From: an uncultured Pelagibacteraceae bacterium
Lineage (GTDB): Bacteria > Pseudomonadota > Alphaproteobacteria > Pelagibacterales > Pelagibacteraceae
NCBI GenBank assembly: GCA_902571425.1
Contig: CACGBZ010000001.1
Span: forward strand, 295,351 to 359,350
Direction of reading: 5' to 3'
Length of the DNA stretch: 64,000 bases
The notes beneath the pieces are model-generated. The model was given only the letters and a program-made list of their open reading frames with translations, searched no databases and had not been told where the DNA came from. Below, one piece after another: positions 53,785-63,198 of this stretch. A program made the translations under genes and the position numbers. The number at the start of each line of letters is the position of its first letter. Position 1 is the stretch's first letter.

Positions 53785-55032
53785 ATGAGCCAAGAAAAAA
53801 TTTTATCATCAGACGGAACACCCTTAGAGGAAAGTCTTAAAAAGGCTGAGCGCAAAAATAAATTGAAAGCAGTTTTGCTTGTCGCTCCATTATTTTTATT
53901 TATTTTAATTATCTACATATTTCCAATTGGTGACATGTTATTTAGGAGTGTTGATGATCGAATGATCACCAAAATGTTACCTAAAACATTTGTGGCAATG
54001 GAAAAATGGGACGGACAAGACTTACCAGATGAACCTGTATACGAAGGACTTTATGAAGACTTGAGTGTATTAAAAAAGAACAAAACATTTGGAAAAATTA
54101 TAGCAAGATTAAATTATGAAAAATCAGGTTTCAGTAGCTTAATAAAAAAAACAATAAGAAAAATAGATAAACTTGAAGAGGGTAATTATAAAGAACAGTT
54201 TATAAAAATCCACAAGAGATGGGGACAACCTGAATATTTGGTTGCTTTAAAAAATACTGCTCCCAATTGGTCTTATGCCAAATATTTAAAAGGGGTAGAT
54301 TTAAAATTTGATGAAAAAAGAAATATTATTCAGCAAGATGAAGATAGACGAATTTACAAAACACTTTGGCTAAGAACAATAAATGTAGCTTTTTGGGTTA
54401 CTATTTTCTGTTTTATTCTTGCTTATCCAATTGCACACTTGTTAGCTACTTTACCTATGAAATACAGCAATTTGCTGATGATTTGTGTACTACTTCCTTT
54501 TTGGACTTCACTGTTGGTTAGAACATCAAGCTGGATGGTATTACTACAACAACAAGGACCAATTAATGATTTAATTGTCTGGTTGGGTTGGGCTGCAGAC
54601 GATAACAGGCCAGAATTAATGTATAATGTAATTGGTACATTTGTTGCAATGACACAAATTTTGCTCCCATTTATGGTTCTACCACTTTACAGTGTCATGA
54701 AAACAATCTCTCCAAGTTTAATGAGAGCTGGAAAGTCATTAGGAGGAACACCATTGGTCTCATTTGTTAAAATTTATTTTCCATTAACAATTCCAGGGAT
54801 TGGTGCAGGAAGTTTGCTGGTATTTATTTTGGCAATTGGTTACTATATCACCCCAGCTTTAGTGGGTGGAGCAAGTGGATCTTTGATTAGTAATAATATA
54901 GCTTATCACATGAAAAGTTCACTAGACTGGGCTTTTGCATCTGCTCTTGGAACAATGCTATTAGTAGGAGTGTTGGCTATATACTGGGTTTATAATAAAT
55001 TAGTTGGCATAGATAATATTAAATTAGGATAA
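53785..55032 (+). CDS. potB: Polyamine-type ABC transporter permease (PotB) with large extracytoplasmic insert
   Basis: A 415-residue permease, about 130 longer than E. coli PotB. Helix 1 (about 27-50) is followed by a hydrophilic region of about 145 residues, then five more helices beginning near residue 196. The EAA loop AGKSLGGTPLVSFVKIYFPL that contacts PotA is intact. The insert lies on the periplasmic side by the positive-inside rule and could contact the binding protein. Similar long permeases occur in other alphaproteobacteria in my recollection. It follows the potD terminator by 4 bases and precedes potC by 2. Confidence 0.92.
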   Translation: MSQEKILSSDGTPLEESLKKAERKNKLKAVLLVAPLFLFILIIYIFPIGDMLFRSVDDRMITKMLPKTFVAMEKWDGQDLPDEPVYEGLYEDLSVLKKNKTFGKIIARLNYEKSGFSSLIKKTIRKIDKLEEGNYKEQFIKIHKRWGQPEYLVALKNTAPNWSYAKYLKGVDLKFDEKRNIIQQDEDRRIYKTLWLRTINVAFWVTIFCFILAYPIAHLLATLPMKYSNLLMICVLLPFWTSLLVRTSSWMVLLQQQGPINDLIVWLGWAADDNRPELMYNVIGTFVAMTQILLPFMVLPLYSVMKTISPSLMRAGKSLGGTPLVSFVKIYFPLTIPGIGAGSLLVFILAIGYYITPALVGGASGSLISNNIAYHMKSSLDWAFASALGTMLLVGVLAIYWVYNKLVGIDNIKLG

Positions 55033-55034
55033 TT

Positions 55035-55889
55035 ATGGCATTACCAAACCACACACCATTAAACTATAGAATATGGCATTACACATATTTAACTTTTTGT
55101 TTTTTAGTGTTCTTCTTTTTGATTGCTCCATTGTTTGTAATCTTGCCACTTTCATTTAATGCAGAACAATACATTCACTTTTCATCGAAGATGCTTGCAC
55201 TTGATCCTGAAGGTTTTTCTTTGAGATGGTATGAAGATATGATTTATGGTACAAAAAATCCATGGGGGCTGGCAACTAAAAATAGTTTAATCATTGCATT
55301 CTTTGCAACAATTGGTTCTACAATTCTTGGAACAGTGGCTGCACTAGGTTTAAGTAGTAGGCATATGCCATATAAAGCCGCTTTTATGGCGTTATTAATT
55401 TCACCAATGATTGTACCCCTGATTATATCTGGTACTGCAATCTTCTTTTTTATGGCAAAAGTTGGTTTAGCTGCAACTCATACAGGAATTATTCTATCTC
55501 ATATAATCTTAGGAACTCCATTTGTAGTAATCACAGTTACAGCAACCTTGTCAGGCTTTGATCATAGTGTAACCAGAGCAGCTGCAAGCTTAGGTAGCAA
55601 TCCAGTAAATACGTTTATGAAAATCACATTGCCACTAATTATGCCTGGTGTAATATCTGGAGCTTTGTTTGCATTTGTTACATCATTTGACGAAGTAGTA
55701 GTAGTACTATTCTTAGCTGGATTAGAAAATACTACTATCCCAATTCAAATGTGGGTTGGATTAAGAGAACAATTAAGTCCAACTATTATGGCTGTGGCAA
55801 CATGCTTGATTGTTATGTCTACGCTAATATTAGTAACTGCAGAATTATTAAGAAGAAGATCCGAGAGACTAAGAGGGATCAATAGATAA
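55035..55889 (+). CDS. potC: Polyamine-type ABC transporter permease (PotC)
   Basis: A 284-residue six-helix permease of normal length. The EAA motif is in AAASLGSNPVNTFMKITLPL near residue 180. It forms the channel with PotB. It begins 2 bases after potB and is followed by the FadN-like gene after 44 bases, so the transporter operon may continue into that gene. Confidence 0.95.
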   Translation: MALPNHTPLNYRIWHYTYLTFCFLVFFFLIAPLFVILPLSFNAEQYIHFSSKMLALDPEGFSLRWYEDMIYGTKNPWGLATKNSLIIAFFATIGSTILGTVAALGLSSRHMPYKAAFMALLISPMIVPLIISGTAIFFFMAKVGLAATHTGIILSHIILGTPFVVITVTATLSGFDHSVTRAAASLGSNPVNTFMKITLPLIMPGVISGALFAFVTSFDEVVVVLFLAGLENTTIPIQMWVGLREQLSPTIMAVATCLIVMSTLILVTAELLRRRSERLRGINR

Positions 55890-55933
55890 TTATTTTACTT
55901 AATTAATTTTTTCAATATAGAATATTTATAATT

Positions 55934-58156
55934 ATGGAAATTAAAAAAGTTGTTGTGATTGGATCAGGAACAATGGGAAGTGGAATTGCAGCACACTTAT
56001 GTAATGCGAAAATTCCAGTAACTCTTTTAGATTTAACAACTGAGATTTCAGAAAAGGCAAGAGACAGAATATTCAAGTCAAAACCACCATTATTGTTAGA
56101 TAAATCAAAAATAGACAATATTAAAGTTGGTAATATTAATGATAACTTTGATGTTGTTAAAGATGCTGATTGGATTGTTGAGGCAGTAGTTGAGAGAATA
56201 GATATTAAACATAATATATATGAAAAAATATTTAAAAATAGAAAAGATGGGGCGATAGTTTCATCAAACACATCATCTATTCCTATCAAAGTTTTATCTG
56301 AAAAATTAAACCCAAAAGAAAAAAAAGATTTTTGTATTACTCATTTTTTTAATCCAGTTCGATACATGGGTTTATTGGAGATAGTAAAAAATGAAAATAA
56401 TGATTTAGATAAAATTAATTCGCTCAAGAAGTTTTGTGAAATAGAATTAGGTAAAGGAGCGATTGTTTGTAATGACACACCAGGTTTTTTAGGTAATAGA
56501 ATAGGTGTTTTTGCAATGCAAGTTGCAATGACAGAAGCTTTTAAAATGAAACTTAGCATTGAAGAAGCCGATGCAATATTTGGAAGACCAATGGGTATTC
56601 CAAAAACAGGAGTTTTTGGCCTTTATGATTTAATTGGAATTGATTTAATGGCTGATGTTTTAAAAAGTTTTATTAAAGAGCTGTCTGAAAATGATCCTTT
56701 CCAAGAAGTTGCTAAAGAAATTCCTCTTGTAAAAAAATTAATTGAAACGGGTTATACTGGTAGAAAAGGTAAAGGTGGTTTTTACCGAATGAATAAAACT
56801 GGTGCAACCAAGGTTATGGAGGCAATTAATTTAGAAACGGGTGAGTATTCTGCTAGTCAAAAAATTAATATTGGTACTGATAAAGTTGATTTAAAATCTT
56901 TAATCTCAAGAGATGACAAATTTGGCCAGTATGCTTGGTCTGTCATCTCAAAGATTATAAAATATTCATCATCTTTAGTGCCGGGAATTACCAAAGAATT
57001 TAATGATATAGATGAAGCAATGAGATTAGGCTTTAATTGGGCAAAAGGTCCGTTTGAAATGCTAGAAGAAATAGGTGTTGAAAATTTTTTTAGTAAAATT
57101 GATGAATTTAAAGGAAATGAGTTTTTAGAAAAATTATCTATTAGTAAAGATCAAAACTTTTATGGTTCTAGACAAAAATATACTGAGATTGAAACACTAG
57201 GAAAAGTTAAGAAGAAAGCCAAGAGCATTGATGGAAACAATTCTGCTCAAGTTTATCGTTTTAAAGAATACAATATTGTTGAGTTTACTACGAAAGCTAA
57301 CGCACTTGATTACGACTCTATGGATGCACTTAAAAAAGCAACCGACAAGCCTTTAATTATCATAAATGAGAGCATGCAATTTTCTGCTGGTGTAAATTTA
57401 ACATATGCAATGGACTTTGCTAATAAAGGTGATTTTAAATCTATTGAAAAATTTATTAAGTATTTTCAAGAAACATGTAAACACTTAAAGTATTCTGAAC
57501 ATCCTGTAATTTCAGCTCCCTCAGGTCTAACACTTGGCGGCGGATTTGAGGTAATGGTGCAAAGTAATTTTGTAGCTTCTCACACAAATATAGTTGTTGG
57601 TTTGGTAGAAACTATTGTTGGTTTAATTCCAGCAGGTGGTGGATGTAAAGAAATGCTTGCAAGATGGCTAGATACAGATGCAGCTAAAAAAGACCCCAAT
57701 TACGCACCTCTTAAAGTATTTGATATAATTGGTTATGGTAAAACTGCTACTTCACCAGTTGAAGCAGAACCTATGAAATATCTAAAACCTCAAGATAAAA
57801 AAATTATGAATAGAAATAGTTTATTAGAAGTTTCATTGGAAATTTTAAATAACAATAAAGACTTCAAAGCTCCATCAGAATTAAAATTTAATCTTCCGGG
57901 AAAAACAGTTCTTCCTGAAATGAATAAAATTTTGGATAAATTATATAATGATAAAGTTATATTAGATCATGGTTTAAAAGTAGCGCAAGAATTAGCTCAT
58001 GTATTGAGTGGCGGTGACACTTCAATTGACAAAACATTATCAGAAGATGATTTATACAAATTGGAATTGGATGCTTTTATGAGACTGATTGAAACTAAGG
58101 AAACTCAAGATAGAATTAAACATACACTCGCAACCGGCAAGCCATTAGTTAATTAA
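55934..58156 (+). CDS. 3-Hydroxyacyl-CoA dehydrogenase / enoyl-CoA hydratase fusion (FadN-like)
   Basis: A 740-residue bifunctional beta-oxidation enzyme. The N-terminal dehydrogenase has the NAD motif GSGTMGSGIA and catalytic His in THFFNPVRYM. The C-terminal enoyl-CoA hydratase/isomerase domain (after about residue 430) has GGGFEVMV and GLVETIVGLIPAGGG with the active-site Glu. This order, dehydrogenase first, is that of Bacillus FadN, the reverse of E. coli FadB. No thiolase or acyl-CoA dehydrogenase is beside it. It may serve degradation of an acyl-CoA made from an imported compound. Confidence 0.92.
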   Translation: MEIKKVVVIGSGTMGSGIAAHLCNAKIPVTLLDLTTEISEKARDRIFKSKPPLLLDKSKIDNIKVGNINDNFDVVKDADWIVEAVVERIDIKHNIYEKIFKNRKDGAIVSSNTSSIPIKVLSEKLNPKEKKDFCITHFFNPVRYMGLLEIVKNENNDLDKINSLKKFCEIELGKGAIVCNDTPGFLGNRIGVFAMQVAMTEAFKMKLSIEEADAIFGRPMGIPKTGVFGLYDLIGIDLMADVLKSFIKELSENDPFQEVAKEIPLVKKLIETGYTGRKGKGGFYRMNKTGATKVMEAINLETGEYSASQKINIGTDKVDLKSLISRDDKFGQYAWSVISKIIKYSSSLVPGITKEFNDIDEAMRLGFNWAKGPFEMLEEIGVENFFSKIDEFKGNEFLEKLSISKDQNFYGSRQKYTEIETLGKVKKKAKSIDGNNSAQVYRFKEYNIVEFTTKANALDYDSMDALKKATDKPLIIINESMQFSAGVNLTYAMDFANKGDFKSIEKFIKYFQETCKHLKYSEHPVISAPSGLTLGGGFEVMVQSNFVASHTNIVVGLVETIVGLIPAGGGCKEMLARWLDTDAAKKDPNYAPLKVFDIIGYGKTATSPVEAEPMKYLKPQDKKIMNRNSLLEVSLEILNNNKDFKAPSELKFNLPGKTVLPEMNKILDKLYNDKVILDHGLKVAQELAHVLSGGDTSIDKTLSEDDLYKLELDAFMRLIETKETQDRIKHTLATGKPLVN

Positions 58157-58159
58157 TTT

Positions 58160-58804
58160 TTACTTAAGCATCCTAACTGTATTTATAAAATTAGGTCTAA
58201 GGACATATTCAGATCTATGAGAATATCTAATTTTTTCTAACACTTTAATACCGTAAATCACTTTTCCTATAGGAGTATATTCGCCCTCAAATAGTGGCTC
58301 ATCATCAAGAATAATAAAAAACTGACTATCTTCAGTGTCATACTTTAAAGTTCTCGCTAAACCAACGGAGCCTCTTTCAAAATTAAACTCAGCATCAATC
58401 TCTGATTTAATAGTACCTAGACCTGATTTACCAGTTCCAATTTTTCCGTAATCTAATTTATCTTTTTTGCCAAACTCAAGATCACCCGCCTGTACTAGTT
58501 TATCTTTAATCACTCTATGAAAAGCAATATCGTCATATGCTTTTAAATTGATTAATTTTTTAAATCTCTCTACTCCATTTGGAGAAATCTCAGGATAGAG
58601 TTCAATTATGACATTGCCACATTCAGCATTAAGCACAGCAATATTATTTGGTTTTTCAAAATTAATTTTTTGTGGATCAAAGTTTTTTACAAACAAACAC
58701 TTATTTTTTACGACAATAGTAAAACATAAAGCAAAAACTCCAAGCATTATTAAAAAAATAAAAATTAATTTTTCATGTAGGGAGGCTTTAACTTTTTTAA
58801 TCAT
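58160..58804 (-). CDS. Membrane-anchored peptidyl-prolyl cis-trans isomerase (cyclophilin)
   Basis: A 214-residue cyclophilin with an N-terminal membrane anchor (about 14-34) and a periplasmic catalytic domain. Active-site residues are seen in IAFHRVIKD (Phe-His-Arg) and SQFFIILDD (Gln-Phe-Phe). It would help fold envelope proteins. The Cys-containing LNAECGNVIIELYP is the normal start of the domain. It converges on the FadN-like gene with 3 bases between and is coupled to the following metallopeptidase-like gene by a 2-base gap. Confidence 0.88.
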   Translation of the reverse strand: MIKKVKASLHEKLIFIFLIMLGVFALCFTIVVKNKCLFVKNFDPQKINFEKPNNIAVLNAECGNVIIELYPEISPNGVERFKKLINLKAYDDIAFHRVIKDKLVQAGDLEFGKKDKLDYGKIGTGKSGLGTIKSEIDAEFNFERGSVGLARTLKYDTEDSQFFIILDDEPLFEGEYTPIGKVIYGIKVLEKIRYSHRSEYVLRPNFINTVRMLK

Positions 58805-58806
58805 AC

Positions 58807-59535
58807 CTAAAATATAAAAGTATTATCAATTTCTTTTAATTTATCTTTTATAAATTCAATTTTTTTATTGAGAATTTTATCATCTGAAATTTTGTAATTT
58901 CCAGTTATTAAATGAGAATATACCTCCGCCATGTCTTCTGATGGAATTGTCATTGAGTATTCTGTAAAAAAACCATTAGTATTTGTGTAAGTATCTAATC
59001 CTAATTTTTTTGAGCAAGTAGAGCAATCAGCATATTTAAAATTTGGTTTATTAAATTTTTTCCATTCATTTTCATCAAATAAATCTTTAAAACCATCATT
59101 TATAATATGAAATAATTCATGATGAATTACTCTTTCAAAATATTTTTCGTTAAATTTTAAATCTATAATTAATGTTTTCATCAAGTGATCAGGAATTCCA
59201 GCCGTGTTTATTCCTGAAATAGACAAGTTTTCACACATAACAATATATTTAAGATTAATTTTTCTTAAAAATTCTTTTGAATATCGTTTTAAATTTTTAG
59301 ATATAATTTGATATTTTTCATCATATGTTATTTTGTCTGAATTAATGCAAGAAATATTTTTTTGAATTCCAAGCCTAAAGGGTTTAGTTGCATAAAAATA
59401 TTTCAGTTTATTGGGAGTTTTTAATTCATAGATTTCTAAATTTGGTATTTTAATAAGATTATAAATAGAATTTGAATTTGCTGATGTTATTAAAAAAAAT
59501 GATATTAAAACTAGCTTAAAAATCTTCATAAACAT
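58807..59535 (-). CDS. Exported HExxH putative metallopeptidase
   Basis: A 242-residue protein with a signal peptide (1-20, ending SANS). The motif HHELFHIINDGF near residue 140 is HExxH, the zinc signature of gluzincin/metzincin peptidases, and the following FDENEWKKFN and a distant Glu in the C-terminal half (SEDMAEVYSHL) could give the third ligand. Cys residues occur in YADCSTCSKK. It is co-directional with and 2 bases upstream of the cyclophilin. I do not recognise a named family; activity is inferred from the motif. Confidence 0.72.
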   Translation of the reverse strand: MFMKIFKLVLISFFLITSANSNSIYNLIKIPNLEIYELKTPNKLKYFYATKPFRLGIQKNISCINSDKITYDEKYQIISKNLKRYSKEFLRKINLKYIVMCENLSISGINTAGIPDHLMKTLIIDLKFNEKYFERVIHHELFHIINDGFKDLFDENEWKKFNKPNFKYADCSTCSKKLGLDTYTNTNGFFTEYSMTIPSEDMAEVYSHLITGNYKISDDKILNKKIEFIKDKLKEIDNTFIF

Positions 59536-59585
59536 AATTTAGATGATATTCGATTTAAAAAGAATGTGGTACATTTTGTTTAAAA

Positions 59586-60545
59586 ATGAAAAAAGGAAGA
59601 AATAAAAATCCAATCCAACCTGTAAGCGGGACTAAAGTTCCAAGATTTGCTGGTCCATCAACATTTGCAAGATTGCCAGAGTTAAGAGATGTTGAAAGTT
59701 GTGACGTCGCAATTGTTGGAATTCCTTTTGATGCTGGTACAAGTTATAGGCCAGGTGCAAGATTTGGTCCACAAAGTATAAGACAAGCGTCAAGACATTT
59801 GAGAACAAATTATCATCCAAGTTATGATGTAGAGCCATTTAAAATTCAACAAGTTGCTGATGCTGGAGATATTTCGTGTAATCCATTTAGTATTGATGAA
59901 GCAATTAAACAAATAGAAGAGGGAGCAACTGATTTATTAAATAAAGTAGGTGGAATAATTAGTTTAGGTGGTGATCATACAATTGCAGTGCCATTGTTAA
60001 GAGCGATTAATAAAAAAAACAAAGGTCCAGTTTCTCTAGTTCATTTTGATGCTCATTTAGATACTTGGGATACTTATTTCGGTGCTCCATATACACACGG
60101 AACTCCTTTTAGAAGAGCTAGAGAAGAAGGTTTATTTTTAGATGATGCTTCAATGCATGTGGGTATAAGAGGACCTCTTTATAGTAGAGATGATATTAAA
60201 AATGATGAAAGTTTTGGATTTAAAATAATACATTGTGACGAGTTTCAAACAGAAGGAACCGATAAAATAGCTGAAAGAATAAGAAAAAGAGTGGGAAACA
60301 ATCCTTTGTACTTATCAATTGATATTGATGTTTTAGATCCTGCATTTGCTCCAGGCACTGGTACACCAGAAATTGCAGGCATGACTACAAGAGAAATGGT
60401 AAATGTTTTGAGAGGTTTGTCCGGATTAAATTTAGTTTCAGCTGACGTTGTTGAGGTTTCTCCAGCATATGATCATGCAGAGGTAACTTCTTTAGCAGCA
60501 GCAACTATTGTTTATGAATTAACTAATTTATTTGCAAAATCATAA
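59586..60545 (+). CDS. Ureohydrolase (agmatinase/guanidinobutyrase-type)
   Basis: A 319-residue arginase-superfamily enzyme. The six manganese ligands are present: His131 (GGDHT), Asp155, His157, Asp159 (HFDAHLD), Asp246 and Asp248 (SIDIDVLDP). The N-terminal extension and the GIRGPLYS loop fit the agmatinase/guanidinobutyrase branch rather than arginase. It would release urea and an amine, which suits the polyamine theme, and urea could go to the urease. It precedes ALDH paralogue 2 by 20 bases in one operon. The true guanidino substrate is undetermined. Confidence 0.92.
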   Translation: MKKGRNKNPIQPVSGTKVPRFAGPSTFARLPELRDVESCDVAIVGIPFDAGTSYRPGARFGPQSIRQASRHLRTNYHPSYDVEPFKIQQVADAGDISCNPFSIDEAIKQIEEGATDLLNKVGGIISLGGDHTIAVPLLRAINKKNKGPVSLVHFDAHLDTWDTYFGAPYTHGTPFRRAREEGLFLDDASMHVGIRGPLYSRDDIKNDESFGFKIIHCDEFQTEGTDKIAERIRKRVGNNPLYLSIDIDVLDPAFAPGTGTPEIAGMTTREMVNVLRGLSGLNLVSADVVEVSPAYDHAEVTSLAAATIVYELTNLFAKS

Positions 60546-60565
60546 AGAAAGGATAATTTTAAATC

Positions 60566-61999
60566 ATGTTAGATAAGAAAAATTTTTATATAAATGGTGC
60601 ATGGGTTAAACCAAATAGCTCTGAGGAAATTAAAGTAATCGATCCAGCAACAGAACAAAATTGTGCTGTAATTACTTTAGGAAATAAAGCAGATGTTGCT
60701 TTAGCGGTTGGTTCAGCAAAAGATGCTTATGAGTCTTGGGCCTTTTCTTCAAAAGAAGAAAGGATTGGATTATTAGAAAAACTTTATGAAAACTACAAGA
60801 AAAGATGGGCAGATATTGCAGAAGCCATAACTCTTGAAATGGGTGCTCCAAAAGATTTTGCAACAAAATTACAAGCAGGAACTGGAGCAAGTCATATTAA
60901 ATCATTTATAAGATATTTAAAAAACTTTGAATTTGAAAAACCATTAGGAGATCACGCTCCAAACCAAAGATTGATTTATGAGCCAAAAGGTGTATGTGCA
61001 TTAATAACACCTTGGAATTGGCCTATGAACCAAGTTTGTTTAAAAGTAATGCCAGCAATTGCTGCGGGTTGCACAATGGTTTTAAAACCATCAGAATTAG
61101 CACCACTTTCATCAATGATACTTGCTGAAATTATTGACGAAGTAAAATTTCCAAAAGGAGTATTTAATTTAGTTAATGGCGATGGCGCAACAACAGGTGA
61201 TGCACTTACAAGTCATCCAGATATAAATATGATTTCTTTCACAGGTTCAACGAGAGCTGGAGCTTTAATTTCTCAGAATGCTGCTAAAGATTTTAAAAGA
61301 GTAAGTTTAGAATTAGGTGGTAAGGGAGCAAATATAATTTTTAAAGATGCTGATCCAGAGGCTATTGAAAGAGGTGCTTTAAGATGTTTCAGAAACTCAG
61401 GACAATCTTGTAATGCACCAACTAGAATGTTAGTTGAAAAATCGATGTATAGTGAGGCAATTGTGAGATTAAAAAAATATACCGAGAACTTTGAGGTAGG
61501 CGATCCTAAGAAAGAAGGAGAGCATATAGGTCCAGTTATTTCAGAAACTCAATACAATAAAATACAAACTTTAATCCAAAAAGGAATAGATGAAGGTGCA
61601 AAACTAGTTGCTGGTGGAACAGGTAAACCTGAAGGATTAGATAAAGGATATTTTGTTAAACCAACAGTATTTGCAGATGTAAATAACGATATGGAAGTTG
61701 CAAGAACCGAAATATTTGGACCCGTTTTATCTGTTATACCTTTCGAAACAGAGGAGGATGCAATTAAAATTGCAAATGATACTACTTATGGATTAACAAA
61801 CTATATCCAAACCCAAGATTCAGAAAAAGTACAAAGAGTTGCTAGAAAGTTAAGATCTGGAATGGTTGATGTTAATGGCGCAGGAATTGCAGTTGATGCA
61901 CCTTTCGGTGGTTTTAAACATTCTGGAATAGGTCGAGAAGCAGGTGAACACGGTTTAGAAGAGTTTTTAGAAGTAAAAGCCGTAGGTGGTTGGAGTTAA
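60566..61999 (+). CDS. Aldehyde dehydrogenase, paralogue 2
   Basis: A 477-residue ALDH nearly collinear with the 46096-47526 protein. It has FTGSTRAGALI (cofactor), LELGGKGAN (general base) and SGQSCNAPTRM (nucleophile). It directly follows the ureohydrolase, so it probably oxidises an aldehyde derived from that product (for example 4-aminobutanal to GABA or 4-guanidinobutanal to guanidinobutyrate). It converges on the M20 gene, with 4-base overlap of stop codons. A good AAAGGA ribosome binding site precedes it. Confidence 0.93.
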   Translation: MLDKKNFYINGAWVKPNSSEEIKVIDPATEQNCAVITLGNKADVALAVGSAKDAYESWAFSSKEERIGLLEKLYENYKKRWADIAEAITLEMGAPKDFATKLQAGTGASHIKSFIRYLKNFEFEKPLGDHAPNQRLIYEPKGVCALITPWNWPMNQVCLKVMPAIAAGCTMVLKPSELAPLSSMILAEIIDEVKFPKGVFNLVNGDGATTGDALTSHPDINMISFTGSTRAGALISQNAAKDFKRVSLELGGKGANIIFKDADPEAIERGALRCFRNSGQSCNAPTRMLVEKSMYSEAIVRLKKYTENFEVGDPKKEGEHIGPVISETQYNKIQTLIQKGIDEGAKLVAGGTGKPEGLDKGYFVKPTVFADVNNDMEVARTEIFGPVLSVIPFETEEDAIKIANDTTYGLTNYIQTQDSEKVQRVARKLRSGMVDVNGAGIAVDAPFGGFKHSGIGREAGEHGLEEFLEVKAVGGWS

Positions 62000-63174
62000 T
62001 TTACTGATTTATCTTTTACACCTTCTAAAAATTTAAGACATTTTTTCATTTCATTTAATTCTATGAACTCGTCAATTTTGTGAGCTTGTTCTATAGAACC
62101 AGGTCCGCAAACAACAGTACTGATTCCTAGTTCTTGAAATAAACCAGCTTCTGTTCCAAAAGAAACTACTTCTCTAGAATTATCACCAGTTATATTTGAT
62201 ACAAATTCACATGCTTCAGACTCATCTAATCTATTAAAACCAACAACTTCACCTATCACTTCTTTTTTAATATAAGAGTCTGGAAATACTTTTTTCATTT
62301 CTGGCAGGAGTACTTCATTTGCATATTTATCAATTTCATTCGTAACAAATTCTCCATCTTCTTTAACAACTGGTCTTGTTTCCCATTCAACACTGCATTT
62401 ATCTGCAATGACATTATGAGCAATACCACCTTTAATTCCACCAATTGACAAAGTTGAATGTGGAGGATCAAAAATACTATCTTTTTGAACTCTTTTTTTT
62501 AATTTTTCTCTAATTTCTAAAAGTTTACCAACATATCTAGCAGCATATTCAGCTGCATTTACTCCTAAATGTGGTTTAGAACTATGTCCCGCAAGTCCTC
62601 CAAAGTGAACTGTGTATTCATTCATACCTTTGTGGGCATCAATAATTTTCATTTTAGTTGGTTCACCAATTATACAAATTCCATTTTTGATATTTCTTTT
62701 TTTCAATTCCTCTATTAACAAAGGAGCTCCTATACATGCAGTCTCTTCATCAAATGTGTAACAGAAATGTAAGTCTCTATCTAAATTACTTTCTTTGAAG
62801 ATAGGTGCATAAGCAAGTGTACACGCAATAAACCCTTTCATGTCACATGAGCCTCTTCCGTATAATTTATCATTTTTAATAGTTGCAACAAATGGATCAC
62901 TGCTCCAACCTTTAGACACTGGTACCACATCAGTGTGTCCAGATAATATGATTGGTTTTTTTGTGCTTTGATTTTTTGCTTTTAAAGTACCAAAAAGATT
63001 AACTCTTTTTTTATCACCATCATAAACTTTGAAAGTATCTATTCCAAAGTTCTTTAAAATTTTTTCACAATAATCAATTAAATTACTGTTATCTTGACCT
63101 GAGATAGTTTTATATGCGATTAAGTCAGTTAAAATCTTGATTGATTTTTCATATAAATTGTTATCTAAACTCAT
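61996..63174 (-). CDS. argE: M20 metallopeptidase, acetylornithine deacetylase (ArgE)-like
   Basis: A 392-residue M20 enzyme. The zinc site is seen in LSGHTDVVPVS (His), GRGSCDMKGF (Asp) and FDEETACIGAP (Glu-Glu), with a later His in GSIEQAHKIDEF; the dimerisation domain lies between about 180 and 290. ArgE removes the acetyl group from N-acetylornithine. In this neighbourhood it might instead or also act on the shorter N-acetyl-2,4-diaminobutyrate from ectoine opening. It is divergent from csaA. The symbol reflects the fold family, not a proven reaction. Confidence 0.82.
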   Translation of the reverse strand: MSLDNNLYEKSIKILTDLIAYKTISGQDNSNLIDYCEKILKNFGIDTFKVYDGDKKRVNLFGTLKAKNQSTKKPIILSGHTDVVPVSKGWSSDPFVATIKNDKLYGRGSCDMKGFIACTLAYAPIFKESNLDRDLHFCYTFDEETACIGAPLLIEELKKRNIKNGICIIGEPTKMKIIDAHKGMNEYTVHFGGLAGHSSKPHLGVNAAEYAARYVGKLLEIREKLKKRVQKDSIFDPPHSTLSIGGIKGGIAHNVIADKCSVEWETRPVVKEDGEFVTNEIDKYANEVLLPEMKKVFPDSYIKKEVIGEVVGFNRLDESEACEFVSNITGDNSREVVSFGTEAGLFQELGISTVVCGPGSIEQAHKIDEFIELNEMKKCLKFLEGVKDKSVN

Positions 63175-63198
63175 AAACTTAAAACACTATATTATATT

